64,000 bases of DNA from Fasciolopsis buskii. Its lineage: Eukaryota; Platyhelminthes; Trematoda; Plagiorchiida; Fasciolidae. Shown one piece after another: positions 37,901-47,200 of the stretch; position 1 is the first letter of the stretch, and every line of letters starts with the position of its first letter. The notes below the pieces were generated by a model, which was given only the letters and a program-made list of their open reading frames with translations, searched no databases and was not told where the DNA came from. Both the position numbers and the translations under genes were made by a program. The stretch lies in contig LUCM01000669.1 in the NCBI GenBank assembly GCA_008360955.1, positions 6,481-70,480 on the forward strand, read 5' to 3'.

Positions 37901-39177
37901 GCTCAGGAATTCGGCTGAAACATGGTCACGGTTGGTCAAAATGCGTGCTAAATATGAGACAGTGGAATTCCTGTAGATGTTGATTCTAGAGAGCGTGGAC
38001 ATGTGATTGCCGTCAAAATCTGTTTCACATCAAGATGGACGTGTATAAATGTTTTGTATATGGTTCGCTGATAATTCTCAACACAATTCCAAAATAGGTT
38101 CAGCATTCAGACACGTTTCTGATGATTTGAATCGGACTCTGATGCCAAACCAATTACGGGGACGCTTTTATAGAGAAGCACAGAGTAGGCATAACTGACA
38201 AGTTCCAATAACCGCGAACTCGATCTTGTGTTCTCGTGGGAACATTATTCTACCAGTTGTGTCCACATGTTAGCTGCAACATAAAAACTGAAGCTCGATT
38301 GACTAGGCGTTAGAATCTGAAAACGAAATCGCAGACTACGGTGTATCCGGTAAGAAAGGATTAGTGCTTCGTTCCCAGTCTGGCCCACTGGATAGTGTAC
38401 GAAAATCAGATGAGTTACTTTGAAAACATGGGCCGAGAGGAAGAATAAACAACCCACATAAGACTAATGAGAAAGAACGACATACTGACGAAAATTCACA
38501 TTGCTTTGAGCCTTTCTTCTGCCCCGCATTGAACAAAAGAGTTTTTACGAGATACACAACACTTTTCAGATAAAATAAGCGAGCTAATTACATGCCTATA
38601 TTTTCCATCACCATAAGAGACCGGAAGTGTTTTTTATACCAAGTTGCAAAGGATCGCCAAACATCCATCTTGAGTGAAAAAATTGAATTCCACATTCGAG
38701 ACAACCCACGGATCATGTCTCGAATTATGTAACCAGAAAGATCCATAGTCTTTTCTATTTCGCATATGCAAATGTGACAATATGCTGCTGAAACAGTGCT
38801 TTGCAATCGTTAAAATCGTCTAGTGCGCGTTTCTAAACTTGTTCAACTACTGAAAGTTTTGAAGGACGCAGATCAAAATAGTATGGGTTTCAACCGAGAT
38901 CATTCTCTGTGCGATACCGTAACCACATTGACCAAAGTCAATAAATTGGAAAACCGTATGCTGTCTCCACGTAGGCGGGTGCTAACCCTGAGTAATTGAG
39001 GCTGGTGGCAGGTTGGCTCGATTTCTGCTTCACTATGCACGCGACAGTAATCACACTGACTGCAGCTTCATTTCAAACGATAAAAATTAGACGTATGGTA
39101 ATTATTGGACAGACAGGCTCGAGTGCGAGAGCTGACCCGAAATTACCGGGCTTGAAATGGACAGCATGAACCGTGTG

Positions 39178-39223
<46 letters not shown>

Positions 39224-41216
39224 CGTGTATGGACTTTTCTGAGGCACCCAGATGCATTTCATGCGCTTCCTACGCTATAGCTAAGGCTTAGGGTTTCTTA
39301 TTAGTATTGTCAACATTTTATCAGCTGAAAAAATACTATTGCACCATAAAATGTGGAGTGTTTATTTGGTGTGATATTGAGCAGCCCCTGTCACTCATGC
39401 CTAACTGTCCCGGTCTAGAACAAAAGGTATAAAGGGGCGAAAAAATGTTCTTATTCGAGCTGACATTGTATTGTATGGACTTTTGTGCACAAAACAGAAT
39501 GTCAAATTTCAGTCAAAAACGTGAGGGTAAAAAATAGAAAAAAATATGCACTCATCACCTTGTAAAAAATGTGAAAATCTCTTCGGAGAATAATCAAAGC
39601 ACATTATGGTAGGTTGCTCAGGAATTCGGCTGAAACATGTTCACCGTTGGTCAAAATGCGTGCTAAATATGAGACAGTGGGATTCTTGTAGATGTTGATT
39701 CTAGAGAGCGTGGACATGTGATTGCCGTCAAAATCTGTTTCACATCAAGATGGACGTGTATAAATGTTTTGTATATGGTTNNNNNNNNNNNNNNNNNNNN
39801 NNNNNNAGTATGGGTTTCAACCGAGATCATTCTCTGTGCGATACCGTAACCACATTGACCAAAGTCAATAAATTGGAAAACCGTATGCTGTCTCCACGTA
39901 GGTGGGTGCTAACCCTGAGTAATTGAGGCTGGTGGCAGGTTGGCTCGATTTCTGCTTCACTATGCACGCGACAGTAATCACACTGACTGCAGCTTCATTT
40001 CAAACGATAAAAATTAGACGTATGGTAATTATTGGACAGACAGCTCGAGTGCGAGAGCTGACCCGAAATTACCGGGCTTGAAATGGACAGCATGAACCGT
40101 GTGTAGGTGTGTGTGTGTGTGTTTGTGTGTGTGCAGATGGTACTGTGTTTGCACAAATGCGGGTTTAATCGAATCATCAATACTGGTTGTTGCAACAGGC
40201 GACTGAGCCGAAAATGAAAACAATACTGACGGTTCCGCCGAGATTAGATAACAATGCCTCATTTCATAGTTGTATGAAACGACTTTGTACGCAAAAATAG
40301 CTTTTTTTAAACTATCGATCTCGTCTGATAACGAACCACAGAGGTGCGTGCAAGTGTTGTGCACCAGTGATCCATCAATAAAATGATCCGAAGAGCTTCG
40401 ATCTTGACGTTTCCAGGTATATCAAAAGACAAGGTACCGGGAATCGGGTTACAGTGTATTTACGATGATGATTTTTAAAAACACAGAGTCGATGAACTGA
40501 AGTTTGTCCATAGTCGTAGTTGTATTCATAATTGTGCAAGAAACTTTTGCAAGCAAAGTGCGTATATTTCGGTTGAAAAGATCTGATGAAATTAAGACAG
40601 AATAAACAAAATACAAGGGAGTGGGTAACAAATGCACGCAAATGTGAAAAGAAAATATTACTCAAAGTTAGAAAACAATTCCCCAGCAGACAGGACACAA
40701 AAGAATCCTCTGTATCGTTTGTTCTGGAGGTAACGTGCCGAAAATTGAGATCGAATGGATGAATAGATAAGAAAGGTAAATATAACAGTAATGTAGTGCA
40801 TGGCTTGTATCTGGCAATATTTTGCCGAATTTACTAGGTTTGTTGGCAAATCCAGTCCAAAGAAAAACAAAGTGGAGGGATGAGGGGTAAGTGATAATTG
40901 TCGACGTGCGATAAACAGTTTTGAAGTTCGGTTTCAGAAGCCCAAAGAAATTAAGGCCGGCCAGTGGGATAACACCGGAAGTACAGATAATGTTAGACGA
41001 ATTTAAAACTCATTGTGGGAGGTGTTCGAACCTGCCGATTTTTCCCCCTTAGAACAGATAAGCGTCACAGTATCTCGACACGGTGCTGTGACATGCGTTG
41101 TCCATCCTACGTTGGTAAGTGTGCCAACATCCGAATACCTGACCGAACTAGCGTTTTAGAGCTTACCGAAATCGGATCTATGGGAGATTGCACAAAAAGC
41201 GTTGCAAATAGACTAG
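25771..41216 (+). CDS. Gene A: multi-exon gene, unknown family (extent of chained exons)
   Basis: Nine candidate exons chain with matching phases: 25771-25964, 26811-26863, 28154-28249, 32512-32644, 35291-35611, 35874-35902, 35993-36129, 41053-41114 and 41160-41216. They give about 360 codons to a TAG stop, with no internal stop. The 5' end is not found. Introns range from 45 bp to about 4.9 kb and hold the foldback element, SINE pieces and the tandem duplication. The best-supported members are 35291-35611, 35993-36129 and 41053-41114. The weakest are 26811-26863 and 35874-35902, whose acceptors are poor. The protein is rich in Leu, Trp and Cys with no motif I recognise. The chain was built by eye, so parts may be wrong, and it may join gene B downstream. 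Confidence 0.38.
26811..26863 (+). CDS. Gene A candidate exon 2, weak
   Basis: This short exon reads SLKLFFCIVVHGCEHDSL, between an AG at 26809-26810 with a poor pyrimidine tract and a GTAAGC donor. It is included because its phases (0 in, 2 out) fit both neighbours. Confidence 0.25.
27347..27627 (+). mobile_element. Foldback (hairpin) MITE-type element, both arms (copy 2)
   Basis: The left arm, 27347-27440, and the right arm, about 27491-27582, are inverted copies at roughly 85% identity over some 90 bases. Examples are GCGTTGTCGGTAGATGTAAT on the left and ATTACATCTACCGACAACGC on the right. A loop of about 50 bases contains TTTTACAGTCAAATGACCG. The right side continues to about 27627 (ending CGCTTCTTATGTC), matching the outer end of copy 1 at 20972, so the left end here is probably truncated. 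It lies in a candidate intron of gene A. There is no coding capacity; a transposase from elsewhere would be needed for movement. Confidence 0.85.
28154..28249 (+). CDS. Gene A candidate exon 3
   Basis: A strong acceptor (TTTTGTTTTAACAG) is followed by a frame reading FVNFALTSRIIRLDLAATRN and a strong donor, TT|GTAAGT. The exon has one base of a split codon in and two out, which fits exon 32512-32644. Confidence 0.42.
28606..28648. repeat. Interrupted (TG)n/(GC)n dinucleotide tract
   Basis: TGTGTGTCTGTGTGTGTGAG is followed by GTGTGTGCGCGCGC. It is a decayed dinucleotide microsatellite in a candidate intron. Confidence 0.85.
29795..29880 (+). repeat. tRNA-derived SINE-like element
   Basis: A near-perfect A box, TGGTCGAGCAA (29807-29817), is followed by a perfect B box, GGTTCGAATCC (29847-29857), 29 bases further on, then GGATGCTCCGGTCACTTTGG. 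A CCGGTCA segment follows the B box as in the 20.7 kb copy, which suggests one family. The open frame across it (29803-30072) is therefore probably not a gene. Confidence 0.63.
30435..30550 (+). repeat. Dispersed repeat, copy 1 (pairs with 62.1 kb)
   Basis: Shares a diverged stretch with 62050-62165. Here it is CATTGAGAAAATACAAGT, then CGGCGAACGAGCGTGTTTTC; there it is CATTGAGAAAACACAAGT, then TGGCGAACAACCTCGTTTTC. The recognisable core is about 60-100 bases. The family is unknown. Confidence 0.6.
31205..31320. repeat. Imperfect trinucleotide tract
   Basis: A degenerate run of ATT, AGT, ACT-type triplets (for example ACTAGTATTACTGGTAGTAG). It is similar in character to the tract at 18.4 kb, with a shorter one near 60.57 kb. 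Confidence 0.55.
32512..32644 (+). CDS. Gene A candidate exon 4
   Basis: The frame reads TMAFLYLSAFLECREFIREH and then FSTCSALGLDPN before an AAT|GTAAGG donor. The acceptor could be 32510-32511 (phase fits exon 3) or 32533-32534, which has the better pyrimidine tract, CTCCTTTTTAG. The amino-acid pattern is convincingly protein-like, with an amphipathic helix. Confidence 0.47.
34815..34880 (+). repeat. Degenerate tRNA-like (SINE) fragment
   Basis: The A box-like TGGCTAAGGTG (34824-34834) is followed by the B box-like GGTTCGCGTTC (34859-34869) at tRNA-like spacing. Both are imperfect. Confidence 0.5.
35291..35611 (+). CDS. Gene A candidate exon 5, best supported
   Basis: The acceptor TTATTTCACGTTGCCTAG and the donor TAC|GTGAGT bound exactly 107 codons, phase 0 at both ends, with no stop. 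Residues include LFEDDVFSGKFHNLINSVRD, then LQWISLWMFTLVNNLQIGLS, and near the end KASSREDGIQPWLVALTFRY. It is a Leu/Trp-rich globular sequence without membrane-length hydrophobic runs that I would trust. The family is not recognised. Length, two good splice sites and phase make this the strongest exon of the gene A chain. Confidence 0.6.
35874..35902 (+). CDS. Gene A candid micro-exon (29 bp), weak
   Basis: ADIAYTVDLA lies between an AG at 35872-35873 and a strong donor, GC|GTGAGT. It supplies exactly the phase shift (0 in, 2 out) needed between the flanking exons. An alternative intermediate exon at 35705-35743 does not fit by phase. Confidence 0.25.
35993..36129 (+). CDS. Gene A candidate exon 7
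   Basis: The acceptor GACGTTATTTTTAG leads into a frame reading VDCRWLECTVDCLWKDLVQQ, then SDRNTTKSTARYYKAIPYLS, to the donor TCAG|GTGGAA. One leftover base at each end fits the exon at 41053. A longer open frame in another register (36007-36333) overlaps, but its residue pattern is less protein-like here. Confidence 0.45.
36130..37483. other. Candidate intron, nothing recognised
   Basis: No repeat or coding block that I can name up to the start of the duplicated segment. Confidence 0.4.
37484..37507. repeat. (GT)n at left edge of tandem duplication
   Basis: About eleven GT units immediately precede the duplicated unit; the same kind of tract separates unit 1 from unit 2 and follows unit 2. 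Confidence 0.93.
39181..39219. repeat. (GT)19 between duplicated units
   Basis: An uninterrupted GT run joining the end of unit 1 to the start of unit 2. Confidence 0.97.
39781..39806. other. Assembly gap (26 N)
   Basis: Undetermined bases. Comparison with unit 1 shows that the sequence before and after the gap is 814 bp apart in the intact unit. The gap is probably much longer than 26 bases. Confidence 0.99.
40099..40133. repeat. (GT)n at right edge of tandem duplication
   Basis: A GT tract with one T interruption. On the - strand it yields His/Thr-rich spurious open frames at 39995-40364. Confidence 0.93.
40134..41052. other. Candidate intron, nothing recognised
   Basis: Overlapping - strand open frames at 40375-40870 are present, but they have no recognisable family and no splice context I trust. 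Confidence 0.4.
41053..41114 (+). CDS. Gene A candidate exon 8
   Basis: A very good acceptor (GATTTTTCCCCCTTAG) and a strong donor (TTG|GTAAGTG) bound a frame reading QISVTVSRHGAVTCVVHPTL. Two bases of a split codon in, and a clean codon boundary out. Confidence 0.48.
41160..41216 (+). CDS. Gene A candidate last exon with stop codon
   Basis: After a 45 bp intron (41115-41159, acceptor CTAGCGTTTTAG), the phase-0 frame reads SLPKSDLWEIAQKALQID and stops at TAG (41214-41216). The nearest AATAAA downstream that I noticed is at 42127-42132, about 0.9 kb away. If the stop is a sequencing error or a missed splice, the gene may continue. Confidence 0.38.
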   Translation, partial: SLPKSDLWEIAQKALQID

Positions 41217-43870
41217 AGACATCCAGGTGAACTGAATCACAAAGTCAACCGGAAAGCAAATAACCTATCAGAGGATTTGAAGTTCAGGAAATTGGAAATA
41301 GCCTGGTAAAAGACAACATCATTAGCGCATCCGAGAAAGAAACTGGATAAAATAGTGACTGACAGATGATTTTTGGGTGAAAATTAGAAAAGGTCAAATA
41401 TTTCGAATGAACCAGAAGATTCGGTACCTTGGGGGATTTCGAACGATAATAACCGGACTCCGTAGAGCAGAAATGAAAGTGGTGATCACCGTTAGGTATC
41501 AGAACAATCAGAAACTGGCGGAGGGAGTCAGTCTAGACCAGATACCAATTATGTCATGGATTTGAGAAGAATTATGGAAATTTCTGCAGTACTTAGAAGT
41601 TCAAGATCTTCGACTACACTGACAAAGTACGGGGATGGTATCCACGACAAAAATGTGGCAAAATAATATCGAGGTGGTCCACATTAATCTTAACGCTTGG
41701 ATGCCTCGTTTTCGTGCTCTGGATCAGTCGAAAAGTTTGGGACTCTTGGTGTGAAAAAGGCTCGGGTTAAAAGAAGGCACCCATTCCGTTTATCACTGCC
41801 TTGAGCAGCTGTGGACCATTTCAGACTTCCTAAAGTCTGTGAGATTCATATGCGTACATATGTTCTTCTAAAAGGTTGCGGTGATAATGAGGTGCCTCAA
41901 CTACCAGAGGCAAACAATGACTAGTTGCGTAAACACAAGTTGAAGATGACGCCTAAAGTGTCCGAAAACAGTTTAACAGCCTGATATAGAGGAGGGACAG
42001 TGGAAGAAAACCAGCTGAAAGTTGACAGAAGTGGTTGCATTTCAACAAAAGGGTTGTGACAAGAAACCGTGTAAAATCGAAATTATGCTTGGTTTGAGGA
42101 AGTAAGTGGTCGATGAGCAATGTGTAAATAAAATTCTTTTTACTAGAAAAAAAGAAACAGCAGTCACTTGTGATAGAGGAGTTTTCAACAAGACAGAAAA
42201 CAGAAAAGAGTTGTCGGTAATTGCGGTAAGCTTAATTTTGAAATATTCTTGTTCTTTGAGCTTGGCGTTTAGATCGGGAACCAAAGGCTTAGTTTGGCCG
42301 TCATAACATTTTGTAAACTATTGCCCTGAGCTGCTAAACAAATCAGCATTCAAAAGCACAACCCACTGTTATTCGGAGAGAGTGATATTAGAACATCCAT
42401 GACATAAAAGTTGTCTAGTCCTGGGGCTGTTAAATCAACTAATACTTATGCATAAACTGTCGGTGAGAAAGGAAATTAGAAATAGGTTAACAAATATAGT
42501 AAAAGAAAATTTTGGAAAGTACATAAAATATTGTGATGTGCACTTTCGCGATGGTTGTACTTCGAGAGAGAAAAATAACGAAACACACAGTACACATTCA
42601 ATGCCGACTTGAGAGTGCTTGATAACAATTTCAGACTTGCCAGTCCATGGTGGAATGACGTGGGTGCCCGTACCATCTCCAAATTATTTCGTTCTTCAAC
42701 ACTCGACTGTGACAACAAAACTATGTCACAGAATCGTCCACGTTCTCATCCGAATTTGCGGATCTATAAACGTGAATCTGTGTCAATCCCTAATACTTGT
42801 TGAATGGGCTTGTTTTGAGAAGATAGAAAAAACACTAGCGCTGATCAAAGAGGATATTATAATGAGTCCCGAAAATGCAGCCATTGCTACCTGCCATCCT
42901 GTCCAGTTTTGTTCTTTTATTCCAATTCGGCTTTAGAGCAGTTCCAGGAAAAGAAAATAACCATCGATTAAACTGACAACATCGTCTCTGCGTATCTAAA
43001 ATTGTCAATGCGACGTACGAGTGGGGTGAATACACAGTAACTAGTAAGTACTCAGGGGTTCACCGTAGCTCAATCTATCAGAGAGCGCATAGAGTGTTGA
43101 TGACAATGGTTTGGTATTTTATCATGAACAACCGATTTTATCTTTTCTTAAGTTATTCTAACGGACCCATATCAAATAACTGGGTTCTGCTTTAGAGATA
43201 CCTGGATTTCTTGAAATAAAATGACTATATGAGGAGCATCAAACAACTTTTTGACGAACTGGGGACCAATTCTAAATAGAATTGTGCGCGGACTCGAACT
43301 GTTCGTCAGTTTCAAGCTGTATAGTGACTTATTTCCCTCTGATCACCCACAGAGGTTGATTAACTGATCTTTGTTACTTTACCGAAAGAAGGTCGTAAAA
43401 TGTGGGCGAACTCCCCTTCTGGATAGGGGATCTTCATCAAAATACAATCCCAACCCACCAGTAACTATTCCCGAACTAACCTTCCGTCTTGGAGGTCACA
43501 ACAAATGATAATGTTTTCATGTTTACCTCCCACTGGTGTTTACGGGAACCACAAAGAGGACACCAACTACCGTTAGTCATTAATTTTCGCGGAGTTATTG
43601 ATTCGGTGGGGTGTATTCAAATTTCTAATTAGTAAGACTCTGTAAGAGGAAATTAAACAAATGTGAACCCTGAAGCTGAAATTATATTCGGGTATTTGGC
43701 AGGCAGAAAAGCACCAGCGATTTTACTGCAACTTAAAAAATCGTATTTTGGGGGTATTACCTTAAAGCCTGAAAGGAGTGGTTCTTCAAGGTTTTGTATG
43801 TAGTCAATTTACCTGAAAAATATGCTTGCGCAAAAGATGGATGTATTATGGATACTCCAATAAACGATAG
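41217..43870. other. Intergenic or intronic, no gene called
   Basis: Weak exon-like bits occur: a frame ending NLSEDLKFRKLEIA before GTAAAA at 41307, and 42147-42229 between TTCTTTTTACTAG and GCG|GTAAGC. Their phases do not join gene A without a stop. A degenerate tRNA-like A box (TAGCTCAATCTATCAGAG) lies near 43065, and a reverse B box (GGACTCGAACT) near 43289. Confidence 0.35.
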
Positions 43871-44209
43871 ATGAATATAACGGCGGTACTCATGAAACCG
43901 ATGAGCGTGTCGGGTGTGAAAACCGTGCATGTCGATGATGAGAATGAAGACGATGACGGTTCGAACGATGACTCGAAAGCGAATGGATCGGCTGAGTATC
44001 TCGATGACATTTGTTTGGAAGACTTTGATGCCGATGGTTCGGTTGGTGATGGTAAAGATAAGGACAATTATTCGGAAAATGATGAGCTGGAGCATGATGA
44101 TATTGTTGGTTTTGATGTTTCCTCTGCTGCTGATGACGAGATCATTGACAATTTAACCGATGCTTTTGATACCAATTGCAGCTGGCGCTTATTAAATTAC
44201 AGAGTCTAA
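43871..44209 (+). CDS. Acidic low-complexity coding-like block, unknown protein
   Basis: A 112-codon frame starts with ATG directly after an in-frame TAG and ends with TAA. From residue 22 it is dominated by Asp, Glu, Asn and Ser (HVDDENEDDDGSNDD, then LDDICLEDFDADGSVGDGKD), giving a strongly acidic and probably disordered protein or exon. The triplet pattern is maintained for about 250 bp. No strong acceptor or donor bounds it, and the weak AAACGATAG before the ATG could be an acceptor. It may be a stand-alone small exon or gene, part of gene B's 5' region, or a GAT-rich imperfect repeat that happens to stay open. No family is recognised. Confidence 0.38.
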   Translation: MNITAVLMKPMSVSGVKTVHVDDENEDDDGSNDDSKANGSAEYLDDICLEDFDADGSVGDGKDKDNYSENDELEHDDIVGFDVSSAADDEIIDNLTDAFDTNCSWRLLNYRV

Positions 44210-47200
44210 GAATCTACGCGCTTGTTTGGGATTTAATAAGCTTCGGTTAATTGGCACATATTAGTATTATTTTCCAGATGCTCAGCTTGTGGAATCCATG
44301 TTTGAATTGACACGACATTTTCTCGGCCTTTCAGTTGCCTCAGTGGAGTACGTAAATAAAAAATGCCAAAAAATTTAAGGAACCACTAAATGGCTGTCTA
44401 ATCTGGCTTAATGAAACTAAGGAAGTTGGTTGCAAAACGGTGACAGATTAATACAGCACGGGCTGGAAGAAGATCCACGGGACAGTCTGGCTGGCAAGCG
44501 ACCAGCTGGTTGAGGACAACAAAGTAGGAATTAACAATTTTCTCCGTCGGCCAGCACAAACGCAGCACATTCTGAGATTGGCTTCAGTGTTGAAAGTTCT
44601 CGACCAGGCTGTAGTCGATAACTCAGCACGGCTAACTATAAGGCCTAAATAATTAGTCATCTATAGTAGTAGGAAACTATATTTTATTAGAAATTAAAAT
44701 TAAACTTTCTCATTCAATATCAGTGCTTAAATTGCTATGCCAAGCCAACATGTTCGCGCTTAAGACAAGAACTACTGAGCAGCTGCTGAATAAATCATGA
44801 AAGGCCAAATACATTCGAGCTCTTGATCCGAAATCTCGCAGTCTGTTTGGCTGCCTGAACTGCCCCCGTTTCCTTTCATTCTACCATCCGGTAGGCTTTA
44901 GATTCCAACTTATTTTTATCCCAAGTTCGACTGAATAAATTTCATGAATTAAGTTTAGATAAGTAAAACCACATGGAGATAAAACCTGAAGCAACTACTG
45001 CGCTTTTTCCTGATAGTTTAATGTTGTAATTTGTGATTAATTGCGTTCTATCAAAGCATCCAGTTTGTCGAGTAGACATCGTCAAAATATCCTTAGCGGC
45101 ATTCCAAACAGAAAACATTTTCGATGTTAATAAGGAACCCAGACCATTATTGGGAACACGTAACAATAATGACTCCAAAAATCCGGGTGTTATAAAACTG
45201 CATCCGGTTGGCTCATTGCTATCTGCAGACAGCTATCCATGAAACATAATATGTAGTACAAAGTGTACTGTGCAGGTAATTGTGAAAACATCCCTCAGTT
45301 AGTTTAATGGCTCAGAGAATCGTGGAAGACGACGCATGAAGGGTACGGTTGTTGGTCATGTGGGTGCTATGATATCAGAGCATTGACGATGTTACTTCGA
45401 CTGGTGATGTAACGTTTGCAATCAAATTTTCCGGTTCAATGAACAAACCAGTGCCGTATACATGTATACGTATGCATGTCTACATCACTGTGAACTTCGA
45501 AGTCATTGTACATACCCAGAAAAAAAGAATGTTTTTGACAACCCTTTGGATATACGATGTCAGCTTGTTGTAAACCAAACGAACCAGACTGATCTATCGT
45601 ATGGTTTACTTAGTGTGTTCAAGGCATCATTCCTGTCTGCGCCGTTTGTCCGACAGTGCTATATCAGGGAGAAGTATCATCCGCATACGCAGGATATGCA
45701 TTGGAAGGACTTAAGGCTGTGAGATATCTGATTGGTTTCTGGTGGAACATGGATTACGAATACAGGAAATAAAGGTGCCAAGTTGGAATACCCCCCTTCC
45801 GCAGCTTATTTTGTTTGGATGAAAGACGCATGAAAAAGTGAAGCAAAATTAATAAAGGCAGTTTTGAAAAAGCTGAAAACACCTACAGGTCATTCCCGGA
45901 TCGACTCTTTGTCACATTTACGTTTGGCCTACTGAATTCTTACAAGTAGGGTACATAATAAAACTTCCTTTATCTGCTGACTCTGAAATAGGTCGGTTCA
46001 CGTGCCCGTGCGTTTCGAAAGAAAACACAAGATAATTATTTTATTGATTGCAAATTCTATGCCATTTTTAATGAAAATTATCGACATGACCATACTGAAA
46101 CGAGAAGCTGGAAAACTGTCCGCTTAATTTGAGAACCAAACAGTAGAAGTCGGTTATCTCATCCGACAATAGACCGCAAGGTAGGCTGTCCATTCTCACA
46201 ATAGGCGCTTAACGTGTGAGTGAGATTGGTAAACGAGACTGGCACTACTCAGAAGTCTAATAACGTGTACTGCGCGACAGCATTAGTTAATTATCGTTGG
46301 ACTAATTATCGGAGAAGTAATGGAACCAGCTAGCTACACCAGGAGCAGAGGTTGGTTCTCAAATTAATCGGACTTTCCGCAAAAATTTCGCAAGAATGTT
46401 CATCGGTTTAGCAAGCTGGATTTTGAAATTACCCACAATATAATATAAATGAAGCTTTAAGGTGAGTTTCACGCGCAGTGGGTGTACCCCAAGAATGGTT
46501 AATAAAGGGGTTCAGCCTGATTTGTGTTTTGGCAGATAGAAACGCCAACAAGTGCGTTTGATGTGCTGTTATGAGTAAAATATCATGAGCTAAAGCGCTT
46601 TACCGTCCTTCTGTTAGATGCCTCGGTAAAAGTGAATTCCAAGATGAAAGCAAATGTGAATAAGTTGAATTCGACTTAAAATATCAAGACTGCGCCATCT
46701 CGAAGGAGTCCGGATTTGGGCCTATCACTCGTTCAACTTGAATCCGAGAGCTATGGGTGAAGATAGTGAGCGTACTCAGCAGTTGGTGCGAGTAACTATC
46801 TGCGCGTCGTGTGAGACATTGGTCGGGATGGTGCATGTGTGTTTGCTTGGTGCCATTTCAAGCTCCCAAATGAATTGGGTCGTTTCTGTCGTCATGTCCA
46901 TTTATAGTTATGAAAGTATGGAGATTGTACAAAACAGTATGACAAACTAGGATAATCTAATTGAGGAGTCAGGTTTATAATCAAGATAATAACACTCAAC
47001 ACTTAGCAATCTTGTTAACATAGCTGCAATGCAGATTAAATTGCTCTTTTTTATCATCAGCACCGGCGGTCACAGTGATGGGAGTAGTCCTGGGGCGATG
47101 GATTGATTTCGGGGCAAATTTCAAATATCTACACTCAAAATTACCCACTCGTGGGAATACAAACAAACATACACACACGCATGTAAATCCATGTGCAATC

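Larger units (their letters stand above)
37506..40105 (+). repeat. Tandem duplication of about 1.7 kb, second unit interrupted by an assembly gap
   Basis: Unit 1 runs 37506-39180 and unit 2 from 39219. Segment 37506-38065 recurs at 39219-39780 with about ten substitutions and a 2 bp insertion (about 98% identity). Segment 38880-39180 recurs at 39807-40105 with about two differences. The 814 bp in between in unit 1 (38066-38879) are absent from unit 2, where 26 Ns stand instead. The unit ends at the GT tract on both copies, so exchange within GT repeats is the simplest origin; a haplotype join in the assembly is the alternative. It lies in a candidate intron of gene A. Confidence 0.93.

Noticed and set aside
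39995..40364. His/Thr-rich - strand open frames
   Set aside because: Produced by the GT microsatellite.
43020..43060. Exon ending CTA|GTAAGT with frame TYEWGEYTVT
   Set aside because: No AG acceptor exists between the preceding in-frame stop and the segment.
45033..45242. 69-codon + frame and an overlapping 78-codon - frame
   Set aside because: Each looks somewhat protein-like and they contradict each other; no splice evidence decides.
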